From positions 809,135 through 873,134 of the forward strand of contig BCGQ01000001.1 in assembly GCA_001599355.1 (NCBI GenBank): a DNA stretch of 64,000 bases. The letters run 5' to 3'. Every line of letters begins with the position of its first letter. The stretch's first letter is position 1. A program made the position numbers and the translations under genes. Below are positions 1 through 9,180 of this stretch, piece after piece. The stretch is from Nakazawaea peltata. Lineage: Eukaryota; Ascomycota; Pichiomycetes; Alaninales; Pachysolenaceae. Below the pieces are notes generated by a model. The model searched no databases, was not told the DNA's origin, and saw only the letters and a program-made list of their open reading frames with translations.

Positions 1-226
1 CGGCCGATCCGGTCAAAGCATGACAAATCACCATACAGTTGTTCAGCTCCAGATTCAATTTACCATATGTTTGGTACAGAACAGGAACATTGAATATCAC
101 ATCACCGCTCTCTAAAGTGACCTCTTCGATCTCGACAAATTTCTGGGAAGCCACCAATTTTGAGAAAGGGTTCTCAGGCTGGGGTTCATCCAGTGTAATT
201 TCTTTGAATTTCAATTCCTGAGACAT
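1..226 (-). CDS. MET2: Homoserine O-acetyltransferase, N-terminal part (runs off window start)
   Basis: Partial gene: the ATG lies at 224-226 on the minus strand and the frame stays open to base 1, giving about 75 residues. The end of the visible part, CMVICHALTGSA, matches the alpha/beta-hydrolase core of Met2, which acetylates homoserine in methionine synthesis. The preceding NVPVLYQTYGKLN is also typical of the family. Two CTG codons follow, giving LNxExNN; reading them as Ala resembles the LNEAGDN-type segment I remember from yeast Met2. The catalytic Ser, Asp and His lie outside the window. The gene is divergent from the next one with about 240 bp between start codons. I saw no CACGTG (Cbf1) site in that gap. 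Confidence 0.88.
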   Translation of the reverse strand, partial: MSQELKFKEITLDEPQPENPFSKLVASQKFVEIEEVTLESGDVIFNVPVLYQTYGKLNLELNNCMVICHALTGSA

Positions 227-467
227 GTCGAATCGTACTAGTAACTCGTAGCCACCTGCCGATGATCTGTTTAAATATTTAAGTCCAACTCGATGATGTG
301 ACTAATCGGCCTCGAAGTTTTCAGACTTTTTCTTACCGCCCATTTCGGCGGAGAGGTGGAGGGGGATGAAGGGAAAATTTTGTAGCTGCGGGCTCAACCA
401 CAGTTTTTCAGGAGGAGATGAGAAGGTGTAAGAGGGCGCTTAGTAGAAGGAAGGTAAGGTATTGGAA

Positions 468-1544
468 ATGGGATATCCACAGGGGAACTGCCATGTTTAT
501 GGAGGAGAGGTGGATGATTTGAAGAAACCTTTGAGTTCGTTTGAGAGACATAACTTTGTGGATAAGGTGGACATTTTGATCTCCAAGAGTTACTATGAGC
601 TGAACAAAGAGGTGATGAATATTCCGTTTGAAAGTTATAATTTGAAGTCTACGTGTTTGGGGAATGTTTTATTGAATGATAGTGTGATTAGACTTGTTCA
701 GCATCCGCAATTCCATGTCAAGGCTGTGATGAAGTCAGAGTTGAGTAACAATGATTTGTTTGTACTGATCTTAAAAGACACACTTTTAATCACATTATCG
801 AAAGAGCTAAGTTGGCAAACAGGATTACAAATGAAACCGTCTTCATTCAAGAATTCCGATCAATATCAGTTCCGTTACAATTTGAATAAACCAGACTTGG
901 CTTCTGATACTACTTTTTTGAAGATACTAAGGTTTTTCCAACTGCAGATCTCTGGTGAATATGAGATTATCATGTCTATAAGTGATGTCAATGGAAGACC
1001 TATGGTACTTTCAGATGAGCAATTATCAAAGATTGATTTGGAGATGAGAATTGGATCCCATACAGGTTCAGCTTCTAGAAACTCAATAGTCCAACCATTG
1101 GTCTCATATTTCGACAACAAAATTGTCCCAGAGAAGATGATCGTAGAACTGAATGATTCAACTTCAGCTTTAGATATGTTAGAATACTTATCTTATCTTT
1201 CGATCGATGGCTCCCAATTAACTAGCCCAGTCGACTCATTTCTATCACTGTATACAGAATCAGTTGATATATTACACAATTCTACAAAGAGAGATGATAT
1301 AGTGAAGGTTTCATATCATGCTGGATTGGTGCCTAGTTTCTACATTCAGAAATCTGTAATCCAGAATATCCCAACCGGAGGGTCATGGATTGCAATCTTA
1401 GCTCACGGAATCGAGAACGTCAACTACGGCTTTGGATTCTCGGAACATTTTTTCCATGAATCGGGCGAAAACAATACTTGTTATCTCCAGAGTGGAAACA
1501 CTTTTGTTCTTTGGGAAACTGTAGGGGGAAGAGACAGTTACTAA
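468..1544 (+). CDS. Unrecognised protein, 358 aa
   Basis: A clean open frame of 358 codons from the ATG at 468. A TTG two codons upstream (462) also lies in frame but is not a likely start. I do not recognise the family. The protein is soluble-looking, without signal peptide, membrane segment or low-complexity run, and it ends in an aromatic and Gly-rich stretch (WIAILAHGIENVNYGFGF, later FVLWETVGGRDSY) that looks like a folded beta-rich C-terminus. Length, codon use like its neighbours and lack of repeats support a real gene. It is divergent from MET2 and is followed after about 100 bp by the PWI-domain gene on the same strand. A fast-evolving subunit of a conserved complex is possible, but I cannot name one. 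Confidence 0.8.
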   Translation: MGYPQGNCHVYGGEVDDLKKPLSSFERHNFVDKVDILISKSYYELNKEVMNIPFESYNLKSTCLGNVLLNDSVIRLVQHPQFHVKAVMKSELSNNDLFVLILKDTLLITLSKELSWQTGLQMKPSSFKNSDQYQFRYNLNKPDLASDTTFLKILRFFQLQISGEYEIIMSISDVNGRPMVLSDEQLSKIDLEMRIGSHTGSASRNSIVQPLVSYFDNKIVPEKMIVELNDSTSALDMLEYLSYLSIDGSQLTSPVDSFLSLYTESVDILHNSTKRDDIVKVSYHAGLVPSFYIQKSVIQNIPTGGSWIAILAHGIENVNYGFGFSEHFFHESGENNTCYLQSGNTFVLWETVGGRDSY

Positions 1545-1650
1545 GAAAAAATTTTCGGGTCATAAAAAATTCTCTGTATTTAAAGGGGTGAATAGATGGA
1601 GAAGGTGAAGTGAGGGGAAGTGAAAAGAAGATCAAATTGAAGATTTCAAG

Positions 1651-2232
1651 ATGGTGATAAAGTTTCCGAAAATATTTGATCAAGAGGTGGATTTGAAGAA
1701 AGTGAATAAAGGGGTGATTTCTTCATGGATGTCACAAGAGCTCGAGACTTTGATCCCAGGAGATGACATATTAGTATCGTTTGCAGAGAACTTGTTGTAT
1801 CAGAATGACCTACCAGATATCAAGGATATTTATAGACAATTGGAAAGTTTTTTAGAAAATGACACTTTGAAGTTTACACATAAGTTGTGGTGTTTATTAA
1901 TAGATGCCCAAACCGATACTGATGGGATCCCTAAAGAGCTTATTGAGATGAGGGAAAAACAGTTGAAGGAACAGGAACTGGCCCGAATAGCTGAACAGGA
2001 AAGGGAAAAGAAGGAAAATGATTTGAAAGAGCAGTATAGGAAGAGTGGGTATAGGGGAGGTAAGGGAGGTAGAGGAAGTAGGGGCGCCAGACATTCCAAG
2101 TCATCTCACACCAAATCTCACACTAGTTCTCACACTACATCTCACAATATACCCCATACCAAAGACAAACACCGCATCGAGAAATCAACCTCCGCCAAAC
2201 CTCACTCCTCCAATTCAAAATCCCACCCTTAA
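1651..2232 (+). CDS. PWI-domain protein with Lys/Arg/Ser/His-rich tail (SRm160-like)
   Basis: 193 residues from the ATG at 1651. Residues about 10-95 resemble a PWI domain: VNKGVISSWMSQELETLIPG corresponds to the motif after which the domain is named, and the acidic FAENLLYQND segment fits the helical bundle. PWI domains bind nucleic acid and occur in pre-mRNA processing proteins such as SRRM1/SRm160. A charged EKQLKEQELARIAEQERE helix follows, then a GGKGGRGSRG patch and a low-complexity tail with SHTxSHT repeats. That is the usual plan of splicing-associated PWI proteins. Specific orthology to a Saccharomyces gene is not clear. A role in splicing or mRNA export is inferred from the domain only. 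Confidence 0.75.
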   Translation: MVIKFPKIFDQEVDLKKVNKGVISSWMSQELETLIPGDDILVSFAENLLYQNDLPDIKDIYRQLESFLENDTLKFTHKLWCLLIDAQTDTDGIPKELIEMREKQLKEQELARIAEQEREKKENDLKEQYRKSGYRGGKGGRGSRGARHSKSSHTKSHTSSHTTSHNIPHTKDKHRIEKSTSAKPHSSNSKSHP

Positions 2233-2602
2233 ATAACCCCCATCTCAATCACTCCACAGCCCCAATCCCTCTATTTGCATACTATATAATTAATGTACTA
2301 TAGCTAAATTGTATGTAGATTTGAAGGCCCGCGACAGCCCCTGTTTCCCTTCTCCACAATTTCCCGCGCCCTCACAAAAGCCACCGCAAAGCGCAAAAAA
2401 AACTCGATGAAAATGTGTCATTCAATATCAACAAGGCAATATTGAGGATTAGCGCCGAGTCAGATAAGACCGAATAAGCGGCATCAATTCGCAAAACACG
2501 TCGATTATCGGTTGTAACCTTGATCCAAGTCAGAATTGGCTCGAAATCGTTACCCCTATCTACACAATTATCCCATATATCATTAACCGCTGAAGTAGCA
2601 AC
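2233..2602 (+). other. Intergenic region upstream of SNF1
   Basis: 370 bp between the PWI gene and SNF1. The first part is C-rich (CCCCCATC, CCCCAATCCC). The rest is mixed, with an A-run near 2396. No ORF, RNA gene or repeat was seen. It presumably holds the SNF1 promoter and leader. Confidence 0.5.
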
Positions 2603-4348
2603 ATGTCCGAGTCTCAAGAGGGTGGCCATCACCACCATCATCACCATCATGATAAGGGTGATCAACTGCAACAACCTGGTACCAGAATCGGGAAGTATCA
2701 GGTGGCAAAGACCCTTGGAGAAGGTTCCTTCGGTAAAGTCAAATTGGCCTACCATATGACTACAGGCCAGCGTGTCGCATTGAAAATTATCAATAGAAAG
2801 ACTCTTGCTAAGTCTGATATGCAAGGTAGAATAGAAAGAGAGATCTCGTACTTGAGATTGTTGAGACATCCACATATCATCAAGTTGTATGATGTGATAA
2901 AATCCAAAGATGAGATCATCATGGTTATGGAATTTGCCGGTCAAGAGTTGTTTGACTACATTGTTCACACTGGTAAGATGAAAGAGGAAGAGCTGAAGAG
3001 ATTTTTCCAACAAATTATTCTGGCTGTTGAATACTGTCATAGACATAAGATTGTTCATAGAGATTTGAAGCCGGAGAATTTATTGTTGGATGACCAATTG
3101 AATGTCAAGATTGCCGATTTCGGGTTGAGTAATATCATGACCGATGGAAATTTCTTGAAGACAAGTTGTGGTTCTCCAAACTATGCTGCTCCAGAAGTTA
3201 TCTCTGGTAAATTGTATGCTGGACCAGAGGTTGATGTCTGGTCTTGTGGTGTTATTTTGTATGTTATGCTCTGTGGAAGATTACCATTTGACGACGAGTT
3301 TATTCCTCTGTTATTCAAGAAGATTAGTAATGGTGTTTATACTCTTCCAAACTACTTATCTCCGGGTGCTAGAAACTTATTGACTCGTATGCTTGTTGTA
3401 AACCCATTGAACCGTATTTCAATCCATGAGATTATGGAAGATCCATGGTTCAAGGAAGGATTCCCTGATTATTTGACACCTCAAGAGATGAAGAATAACA
3501 AACTTGAGATCGATAATGATGTGGTTAATGCCTTATCATTCACTATGGGTTACGATAGAAATGACATTGTCGAGTCGTTAAAGGCTGGTAGAAACTCCGA
3601 GAACGCAGCTCTTATTGATGCCTATGAATTGATGAAAGAAAATAAAGTACTTGTTGAAGAAATTAAGAAAAACCCATCTCATATGGATCTGTTCTTACTG
3701 CAATCTCCACCTACCAGACTTTCAAATGATAATCAATTCAAGACAAAGGAACAAATCCAATTCCAACTGTTGAGTAACACCCCTTCAAACCCAGATAACT
3801 CCGAGTATCAAAGTACAATTGCTATTTTGCCTTCTTCATTACCTCAGATTCATAAACTGTACATGCAATCGAAGGCCGAGACTCAAAGTATCCTGAAGGT
3901 AACTCCTATGTCTACTAAAAAATCCAAGACCAAGTGGCATTTCGGTATCAGATCAAGATCGTATCCTTTGGATGTGATGGGAGAAATTTACAGAGCCTTA
4001 AAGAACTTAGGAGCCGAATGGGTTAAACCTTCTGAAGAAGATTTGTGGACAATCAGAGTAAGATGGAAATATGGACCAGCTGGATCTTCTGCTCTGCAAC
4101 AAGAATTTATGAAGATGGTGATACAATTATTCCAATTGGAGCCTAACAATTATTTGGTTGATTTCAAATTTGATGGATGGGAAGGAGGAGCCCAAGGATC
4201 ACAAAGTGCTTCTTCTAGTAGTAAAGATCCATCGAATAAAGAAGAAGATGAAGATGATTACGACGAACTGAGTTCGTTTAGTGCATATCCATTTTTGCAT
4301 CTTTCGACACAACTTATTTTGGAGTTGGCAGTAAATAGTCAAGGATGA
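2603..4348 (+). CDS. SNF1: SNF1 / AMP-activated protein kinase, catalytic alpha subunit
   Basis: 581 residues. An N-terminal His tract (residues 9-16) recalls the longer one in S. cerevisiae Snf1. The Ser/Thr kinase domain spans about 32-283, with glycine loop GEGSFG, lysine K61, HRD catalytic Asp154, DFG Asp172 and activation-loop Thr187 in FLKTSCGSPNYAAPE. The region after it (VVNALSFTMGYDRNDIVESL) is the UBA-like autoinhibitory domain. The C-terminal regulatory domain has WHFGIRSRSYP and ends with PFLHLSTQLILELAVN, as in the family. Snf1 acts with Snf4 and a beta subunit in glucose derepression. CTG codons at residues 131, 140 and 236 sit where relatives have Ala or, at 140, often Ser. Overall length is slightly below the 633 of S. 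cerevisiae. Confidence 0.97.
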   Translation: MSESQEGGHHHHHHHHDKGDQLQQPGTRIGKYQVAKTLGEGSFGKVKLAYHMTTGQRVALKIINRKTLAKSDMQGRIEREISYLRLLRHPHIIKLYDVIKSKDEIIMVMEFAGQELFDYIVHTGKMKEEELKRFFQQIILAVEYCHRHKIVHRDLKPENLLLDDQLNVKIADFGLSNIMTDGNFLKTSCGSPNYAAPEVISGKLYAGPEVDVWSCGVILYVMLCGRLPFDDEFIPLLFKKISNGVYTLPNYLSPGARNLLTRMLVVNPLNRISIHEIMEDPWFKEGFPDYLTPQEMKNNKLEIDNDVVNALSFTMGYDRNDIVESLKAGRNSENAALIDAYELMKENKVLVEEIKKNPSHMDLFLLQSPPTRLSNDNQFKTKEQIQFQLLSNTPSNPDNSEYQSTIAILPSSLPQIHKLYMQSKAETQSILKVTPMSTKKSKTKWHFGIRSRSYPLDVMGEIYRALKNLGAEWVKPSEEDLWTIRVRWKYGPAGSSALQQEFMKMVIQLFQLEPNNYLVDFKFDGWEGGAQGSQSASSSSKDPSNKEEDEDDYDELSSFSAYPFLHLSTQLILELAVNSQG

Positions 4349-5140
4349 TTTAAATTTTTTGTTAGAGCGAGTAGAGAAGTAGAGAAGTAGAGAAGTAGAG
4401 AAGTAGGGAAGTAGGGAAGTAGGGAAGTAGGGAAGTAGGGAAGTAGAGAAGTAGATCAGGAGTAAATCGGAAATAAAATAGAGGTATATTAGAAGTAAGC
4501 AGAAGTAACTACACGACAGATTTAAAGGCTAGAATTGCTGGGAAATCTCTGGTGCTGTGCTGAAGCAGGTGCGCTCACTCTCCTCACTCACTACCATCCT
4601 TGGCATCTCACCAGCCAAGCAATTTATCACCCCCTTCTACTCATCACACTACTGAAATATCTTGAGCATTATACGAAATATGCAGATGGAACCTACCAAT
4701 AAAGAGGAGTACAGGGAGGTGAGAACAGATTGAGTTGAATAGTGGTACTAAAAGAGCTTCATGAACATACATTTCTTAGTTAGGATAGTCGAAGTATCAT
4801 CTCCAGATCCCCTCCCCTCCCCCTTCTCAATCCCTTCTTCCCTCCTTCAATACCTCCCCTCTTCTTCTCCTTTCCTTCTTCCCCTTCCCCCTTCTTTCTC
4901 CCTCTTCTCCTCGGCAATTCTCCCTAATTTTCCTTCCATTCTTCTCCCCATTATGCGCTTGTTGCTGCAGCAAAAAACCCACTAAAACCTCCCGATTCCA
5001 AAATCGGCTCAGATAGTAAACGCCCACAAAAGAGTCTATTTGGCAACGTCCGGTCCTGGTGTTGGAAGTATTTTACTTGAATTGAGTCTCCAGGATCGAA
5101 ATTTCACTTTATTTATAATTTTTTTGTCGTTTTCATACTC
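4349..5140 (+). other. Intergenic region with tandem repeat and pyrimidine-rich tract
   Basis: 792 bp between SNF1 and the UspA-domain gene. It contains the 8-bp tandem array at 4371-4455 and a strongly C/T-rich tract at about 4800-4940, some 200-340 bp upstream of the next ATG. Short ORFs here (around 4761-5027 on both strands) are low-complexity and are not credible genes. Confidence 0.6.
4371..4455 (+). repeat. 8-bp tandem repeat (GTAGAGAA / GTAGGGAA)
   Basis: About ten head-to-tail copies of an 8-bp unit, GTAGAGAA alternating in blocks with GTAGGGAA. It starts 23 bp after the SNF1 stop codon, so it probably lies in the SNF1 3' untranslated region. Because 8 is not a multiple of 3 it would not keep a reading frame, which is consistent with non-coding sequence. 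Copy number is likely to vary between strains. Confidence 0.9.
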
Positions 5141-7435
5141 ATGTCAGACACCGCTACTGGCTTGAAGCCGATATTGAAGAAGACATCACATGGACTTCAT
5201 GGATACACACCACTGAATTCGATACTGGAAGACCTGATAGATACGTCTGGAAGTATTTCGGAGAGATTGGACTCGTTGAAATTGAGTAGCTCAAGTGTCA
5301 ATGGCATTAGTGCCAGTATGAGTTCTTCGGACGTTGCACGTGATCTTGACAGTCAGACCCATCCAGATGCCTTACCAACACTGGAAGAACTCGAGACAAA
5401 TTTCAAACTGATGTCTTCCAAGGGAGATCCCAAAGATCCTTTATATACCAAAGTACGTTGTCCATTACCTGAAGAATTCGATTTCTCTGATGAATCAGAC
5501 TCAGACCTAGATCTTCCTCCTGAAGAGTGGAAAAAATATCAGAAGATGGGTAGAAGAGCATATGATGGTATGAAACTGAGACTTCAACTGCAACATGAAT
5601 CAAGAAATGTGGTTAAAAGAGCAAGAATTTTGGATAGACTTAATCCTTCCTTCGCCAAACGAGTCGCTTTCAATACTGTCACCAAGGTAGTGGACCTGGA
5701 AGAGTCTGCAAATTTCCTCGAAGAAAGCATTAGACTGAATTTGTTGGAAGATGGAGGGATGGGAATGACTCATGGGATTGTTGACCCGCTGGATTTCGCA
5801 AGAGGAAGATCTTCACATTCTCCTTCTCGTTTCTATTCCCAAAGCTTGTCTCCCTCTCCAACAAGGGGTGCTACCTCTCCCGCAAGATATCATTCTCCTA
5901 ATCGTCTCTCATATGGAAAGAGTAAGATTGTGGACCTTGACTCGTTTGTGATAACAAGAGTCCATAAGAGGTTCGAGTCATTGTATGATAACACTCAGCT
6001 CACAGAAGGTGCTGCTCTTCCTGGAAGGACCATCCTCGTATATATCAGTGGTCGTCAACATACTTGGGTAGCTTTAGATTACATTTTCAGTGGGTTTTTA
6101 GAAAGAGGAGACACCGTTATCGTGATAGCGCTGGTAAATCCGTTCCATGCTCATTTCAGAAACAGATCTGTATCGAGAGGACCGCGTGGACGCCGTCACA
6201 AACAACACAAGAAGAATAGACCTGAGCATGTTAAAAGAGTAGCGGGTAATATCATGAAATATTGTCTTACTTTGGCCGATCCTGATGTTCCCGTCAAGAT
6301 CGTAGTTGAATTAGCCATTGGTACTACTAAAGAAGTGTTTAGGAATATGTATCATTTATACCAACCTATGTTAATTGTGACAGCTGCTAAACGTCGCATG
6401 GAAACTTTCCCCCTGGTGGCTTGGAGGTCTTCTAAAATAGGTGATAGATTGGTTAGCAGGTACTCTGTTCCTATCATTCTTGTGCCGGCTCCGAATATGA
6501 ACATATTCGAATTCTTATTCTTTCTGCAATTAAGGCTGAGGTTTTCAAAAGATGGTAAAGCGGGCGACAAAGTCAAAATGGACTACCTGACTATGAAATC
6601 AATGACCGACACGTTACGTCATCGGTCACATAAAATCTCCAAAATCATCGATCAAAAGATCGGATCACTGTCGGATAGTTCCAGTATAGAATCGGAAGAT
6701 TCCGATATTGAGTCAGAGGACTCCGATGATGATGACCCATTGAACAGAACAGTGTCTATGAGCAGCTCTATCCATGATTTGAAACGAACTTGTGAAAGGA
6801 TTGAGAATGATTTGGAACTGAAGTTGCTGGTGGAAGATATGTCGTCTGTCGATTACTTTAAGAATGTATTGATAAACGTCTCTGATGCCTCAAGAGAAAT
6901 AGGTGTTCGTATGGCCCGTATAGAGAAAGAGAACGGAGAGCTGGCCTCTTTTGTAAGAACTATTACCGGTGCACCTACTACATGGAGACCTAAATCGTTA
7001 CTTGACGTTGGTGATGCACCTCGAATCACCAAGAGTAAGTCTGCTATGAGTCTGAGTTCGAGTTTAAGTGCAAGTCCTACAAGATTTGGTGACCTGGCAG
7101 TTCCTGCCATAAATATCGACTCTGTCGCCTCATCTCAAGGTGAATTGAGTTCAATTAGACCAACTCAGTCCTCTTTAAGATTTGATATTCAACCACCAAG
7201 CAAAGACTCAAGTCGTTCTCGTCGCTCTTTTGCTGAGACTCCTAGAAGACATAGTAGTGGAGCTGGACATGGATCTGGTAAACGTCTCTCGTTCTCCGAG
7301 AGACCACAATTGACTCCACTGATATCCAGTCCTCAGATCAATGTGTCTAGTGGAGATAAGCTGGCCGATGCCGTACAAGATAAGATTAGGAAGCGGAAGT
7401 TGTCATCGTTCTTTAGATTTGGTCGTGGTAAATAG
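5141..7435 (+). CDS. Large protein with a UspA (universal stress protein) domain
   Basis: 764 residues. The N-terminal half is Ser-rich with acidic patches (SDESDSDLDLPPEEW) and SPSR/SPSPTR repeats, probable phosphorylation targets. A UspA-like domain occupies roughly residues 295-450: it starts at GRTILVYISGRQHTWVALDY, continues through TVIVIALVNP, and ends with a strand-rich segment (PMLIVTAAKR, then SRYSVPIILVPAP) matching the Usp nucleotide-binding fold. The C-terminal part is again Ser/Arg-rich and ends in basic residues (KIRKRKLSSFFRFGRGK). Multi-domain Usp proteins of this design occur in other ascomycetes; biochemical function is generally unknown. I do not assign a symbol. The ATG at 5141 follows an AT-rich leader. 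Confidence 0.85.
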   Translation: MSDTATGLKPILKKTSHGLHGYTPLNSILEDLIDTSGSISERLDSLKLSSSSVNGISASMSSSDVARDLDSQTHPDALPTLEELETNFKLMSSKGDPKDPLYTKVRCPLPEEFDFSDESDSDLDLPPEEWKKYQKMGRRAYDGMKLRLQLQHESRNVVKRARILDRLNPSFAKRVAFNTVTKVVDLEESANFLEESIRLNLLEDGGMGMTHGIVDPLDFARGRSSHSPSRFYSQSLSPSPTRGATSPARYHSPNRLSYGKSKIVDLDSFVITRVHKRFESLYDNTQLTEGAALPGRTILVYISGRQHTWVALDYIFSGFLERGDTVIVIALVNPFHAHFRNRSVSRGPRGRRHKQHKKNRPEHVKRVAGNIMKYCLTLADPDVPVKIVVELAIGTTKEVFRNMYHLYQPMLIVTAAKRRMETFPLVAWRSSKIGDRLVSRYSVPIILVPAPNMNIFEFLFFLQLRLRFSKDGKAGDKVKMDYLTMKSMTDTLRHRSHKISKIIDQKIGSLSDSSSIESEDSDIESEDSDDDDPLNRTVSMSSSIHDLKRTCERIENDLELKLLVEDMSSVDYFKNVLINVSDASREIGVRMARIEKENGELASFVRTITGAPTTWRPKSLLDVGDAPRITKSKSAMSLSSSLSASPTRFGDLAVPAINIDSVASSQGELSSIRPTQSSLRFDIQPPSKDSSRSRRSFAETPRRHSSGAGHGSGKRLSFSERPQLTPLISSPQINVSSGDKLADAVQDKIRKRKLSSFFRFGRGK

Positions 7436-7796
7436 TGAGTGATATGGATTAGGTGATAGGCAATGTGGCGATTCGCGTATAGACAGGGGCCGTATAGTTG
7501 CGTTAGGCTATGCGCCCTATATTCTCTGCTTCGTGTTTACCTTTCCGCAGCGCACTAACCTTATCAATTTTCGCACATTAAATATTATCAATTAGATAGC
7601 TTTATTTATTGTTATATGAAGGTGATGTCTACTGTTATACGTGATCTGTAGAGTTGTAGTAGGTATAGTCTTAGTTTGGTAGCATTAGAGTGTCAATATA
7701 TTGGTTATGATTGGTCTGCGATAGGAATTATTTCCGATTGTCTATATATTTCTCGTACTGGCATCTAGTACCACCCCTTCATTTAATGAGCAATCT

Positions 7797-7893
7797 TCAT
7801 TCTCACCCCTCTCCCACCCCCTTCAATTGCCCCTTCAATTGCCCCTCAATACCCCCTAATACCCCCTTAATTCTCCCTCAATTCCCCCTCAAT
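7797..7893 (+). repeat. C-rich imperfect tandem repeat (CCCCTTCAATTG-like)
   Basis: About seven degenerate copies of an 11-13 bp unit of the form CCCCYTYAATT. The block lies 94-190 bp upstream of the PFA5 ATG, with the C-rich strand being the coding strand. The complementary strand has regularly spaced G-runs and could form a long-loop G-quadruplex; this is speculation. Confidence 0.65.
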
Positions 7894-7913
7894 ATGATCG
7901 CGCAGTTGCGCAC

Positions 7914-7934
7914 AGCTCATCTCAGCGATGAGCT
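7914..7934. promoter_or_regulatory. Inverted repeat AGCTCATC-N5-GATGAGCT (paired PAC-like cores)
   Basis: Perfect 8-bp arms around a 5-bp spacer, 52 bp upstream of the PFA5 start. The right half reads GCGATGAGCT, the canonical PAC motif bound by Dot6/Tod6-type Myb factors in other yeasts, and the left arm repeats its core in inverse orientation. Just upstream lies a second small inverted repeat, GCGCA-GT-TGCGC. Sequence match only; occupancy is unknown. Confidence 0.5.
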
Positions 7935-7986
7935 TAACTAGTGAAAAAAAACAACTGAAATCCAATCCATTCAATGAATCAAAGCA

Positions 7987-9153
7987 ATGAGTGACAAGAC
8001 TGCGGACTCAGACAAAAGCTCATTTAGAGTCCCAGAAATGTCCTCTAACAATAAACCTCCCCTACAGACTCGCCTCCGTAGGTATTGGGCATTGCTGGTT
8101 CCCTTCCTTATCTTGATTGGATACGGGTACCTACAATATTGCTATAACTACAGACTCTGTTGGGTTGAACTTTATAAGAGGAAAGGCGAGAAGCTGCAAT
8201 TCATTGCTTTTGTTGTTGTAGCCGATACATTGTTCTTGATAGCGATGATGGTGTGGTTCCAAATCGTGGTAGTGGGCCCAGGTCGTTTACAATGCTCGAT
8301 CCCACCATATAATCTTGCCAAATATCAACATGCACCAATAGAACACACTCTGGAATTGATAGACCCTCCAGAATCAATGGACTCTCCAGGACCGATGAAC
8401 CCTCCAGGTTTGATAGATCCCCCAGATTGGTTCTTATGTGGCTCAAATGGTCTACCATTCTGGTGTACTCACTGCCAAAGTATCAAGATTTTACGATCTC
8501 ATCACTCCTCTAACTCTTCATATTGCATCCCCAGATTCGATCATTATTGTTTCTATATAGGAGTAGTGATTGGACAGAAAAATTATCGTTTATTCCTCAT
8601 ATTCGTGGTGAATATGTTCTTATGGTTCATATTCATGTTTACCACCACATTGGCTCATGTTCCATCGATATTGGACTACGGGCCAGTAAACGGGTCCTAT
8701 ATTTTGAACCCCCATCTCATATTACTTCTTATTGTATCTTTATTTTGGCTCACAATGACAGGAGCATTGTTTATAAGTCATATCTTATTGATGAAAAAGA
8801 ATCTCACAACGGTTGAGAGTATGCAAATTTCAACCATCAGGAGAAAGAGACAGCATTTAGACGTCACAAGATATATCAATTTTAAAGATCCTAAAGATGA
8901 TGGTAGAAGGATCATCATGGATATAGGCCCCTCTGAGAAGGTGTTTGATTTGGGTTTTGTGAATAATGTACTTCAACTCTGTGGTACTCATTCTATTCGT
9001 GAATTGGTATTCCCCTTCTATATACCTCAGCCTATCTTCAAAGAAGACAGTATTGAATTGTTGATTGAACAAGAATCAGAGAGTTACAGTGACAGTTTTA
9101 AAAAGAAAGTCCTCCAGAGATACGATCAAGGAGAAGGTTGGGTGTTTAAATAG
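7987..9153 (+). CDS. PFA5: Palmitoyltransferase with DHYC active site (Pfa5-like)
   Basis: 388 residues, multi-pass membrane protein. Two hydrophobic segments occur near residues 35-55 and 75-95, and two more follow the catalytic domain (LFLIFVVNMFLWFIFMF and ILLLIVSLFWLTMTGALF). The Cys-rich domain has WCTHCQSIKILRSHHS, then FDHYCFYIGVVIGQKNYRLF. The DHHC motif is therefore DHYC, as in yeast Pfa5 and Akr1, and the flanking pattern fits Pfa5 best. The enzyme transfers palmitate from CoA to cysteines of membrane proteins; in S. cerevisiae Pfa5 is vacuolar. An unusual Pro-rich insert with four degenerate repeats (SMDSPGPMNPPGLIDPPDW) precedes the zinc-binding region. The start at 7987 is the first ATG. 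Confidence 0.88.
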   Translation: MSDKTADSDKSSFRVPEMSSNNKPPLQTRLRRYWALLVPFLILIGYGYLQYCYNYRLCWVELYKRKGEKLQFIAFVVVADTLFLIAMMVWFQIVVVGPGRLQCSIPPYNLAKYQHAPIEHTLELIDPPESMDSPGPMNPPGLIDPPDWFLCGSNGLPFWCTHCQSIKILRSHHSSNSSYCIPRFDHYCFYIGVVIGQKNYRLFLIFVVNMFLWFIFMFTTTLAHVPSILDYGPVNGSYILNPHLILLLIVSLFWLTMTGALFISHILLMKKNLTTVESMQISTIRRKRQHLDVTRYINFKDPKDDGRRIIMDIGPSEKVFDLGFVNNVLQLCGTHSIRELVFPFYIPQPIFKEDSIELLIEQESESYSDSFKKKVLQRYDQGEGWVFK

Positions 9154-9180
9154 TGTATATTAAAATGTATTAGACATGTA

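Larger units (their letters stand above)
7436..7986 (+). other. Intergenic region upstream of PFA5
   Basis: 551 bp. The first 350 bp are AT-rich without recognisable features. The second part has C-rich imperfect tandem repeats (7797-7893) and an inverted repeat carrying the PAC-like core GATGAG (7914-7934). No credible ORF or RNA gene. Confidence 0.55.

Noticed and set aside
3020-3022. CTG as serine (CUG-Ser clade) as the explanation for one SNF1 site
   Set aside because: Ser fits this position, but the CCT7, KAE1, MCM1, PAH1 and CEG1 sites are Ala positions, so Ala is the simplest common reading.
4761-5027. Ser/Pro/Leu-rich ORF and its Arg/Glu-rich antisense
   Set aside because: Direct consequence of a C/T-rich promoter tract, not a gene.
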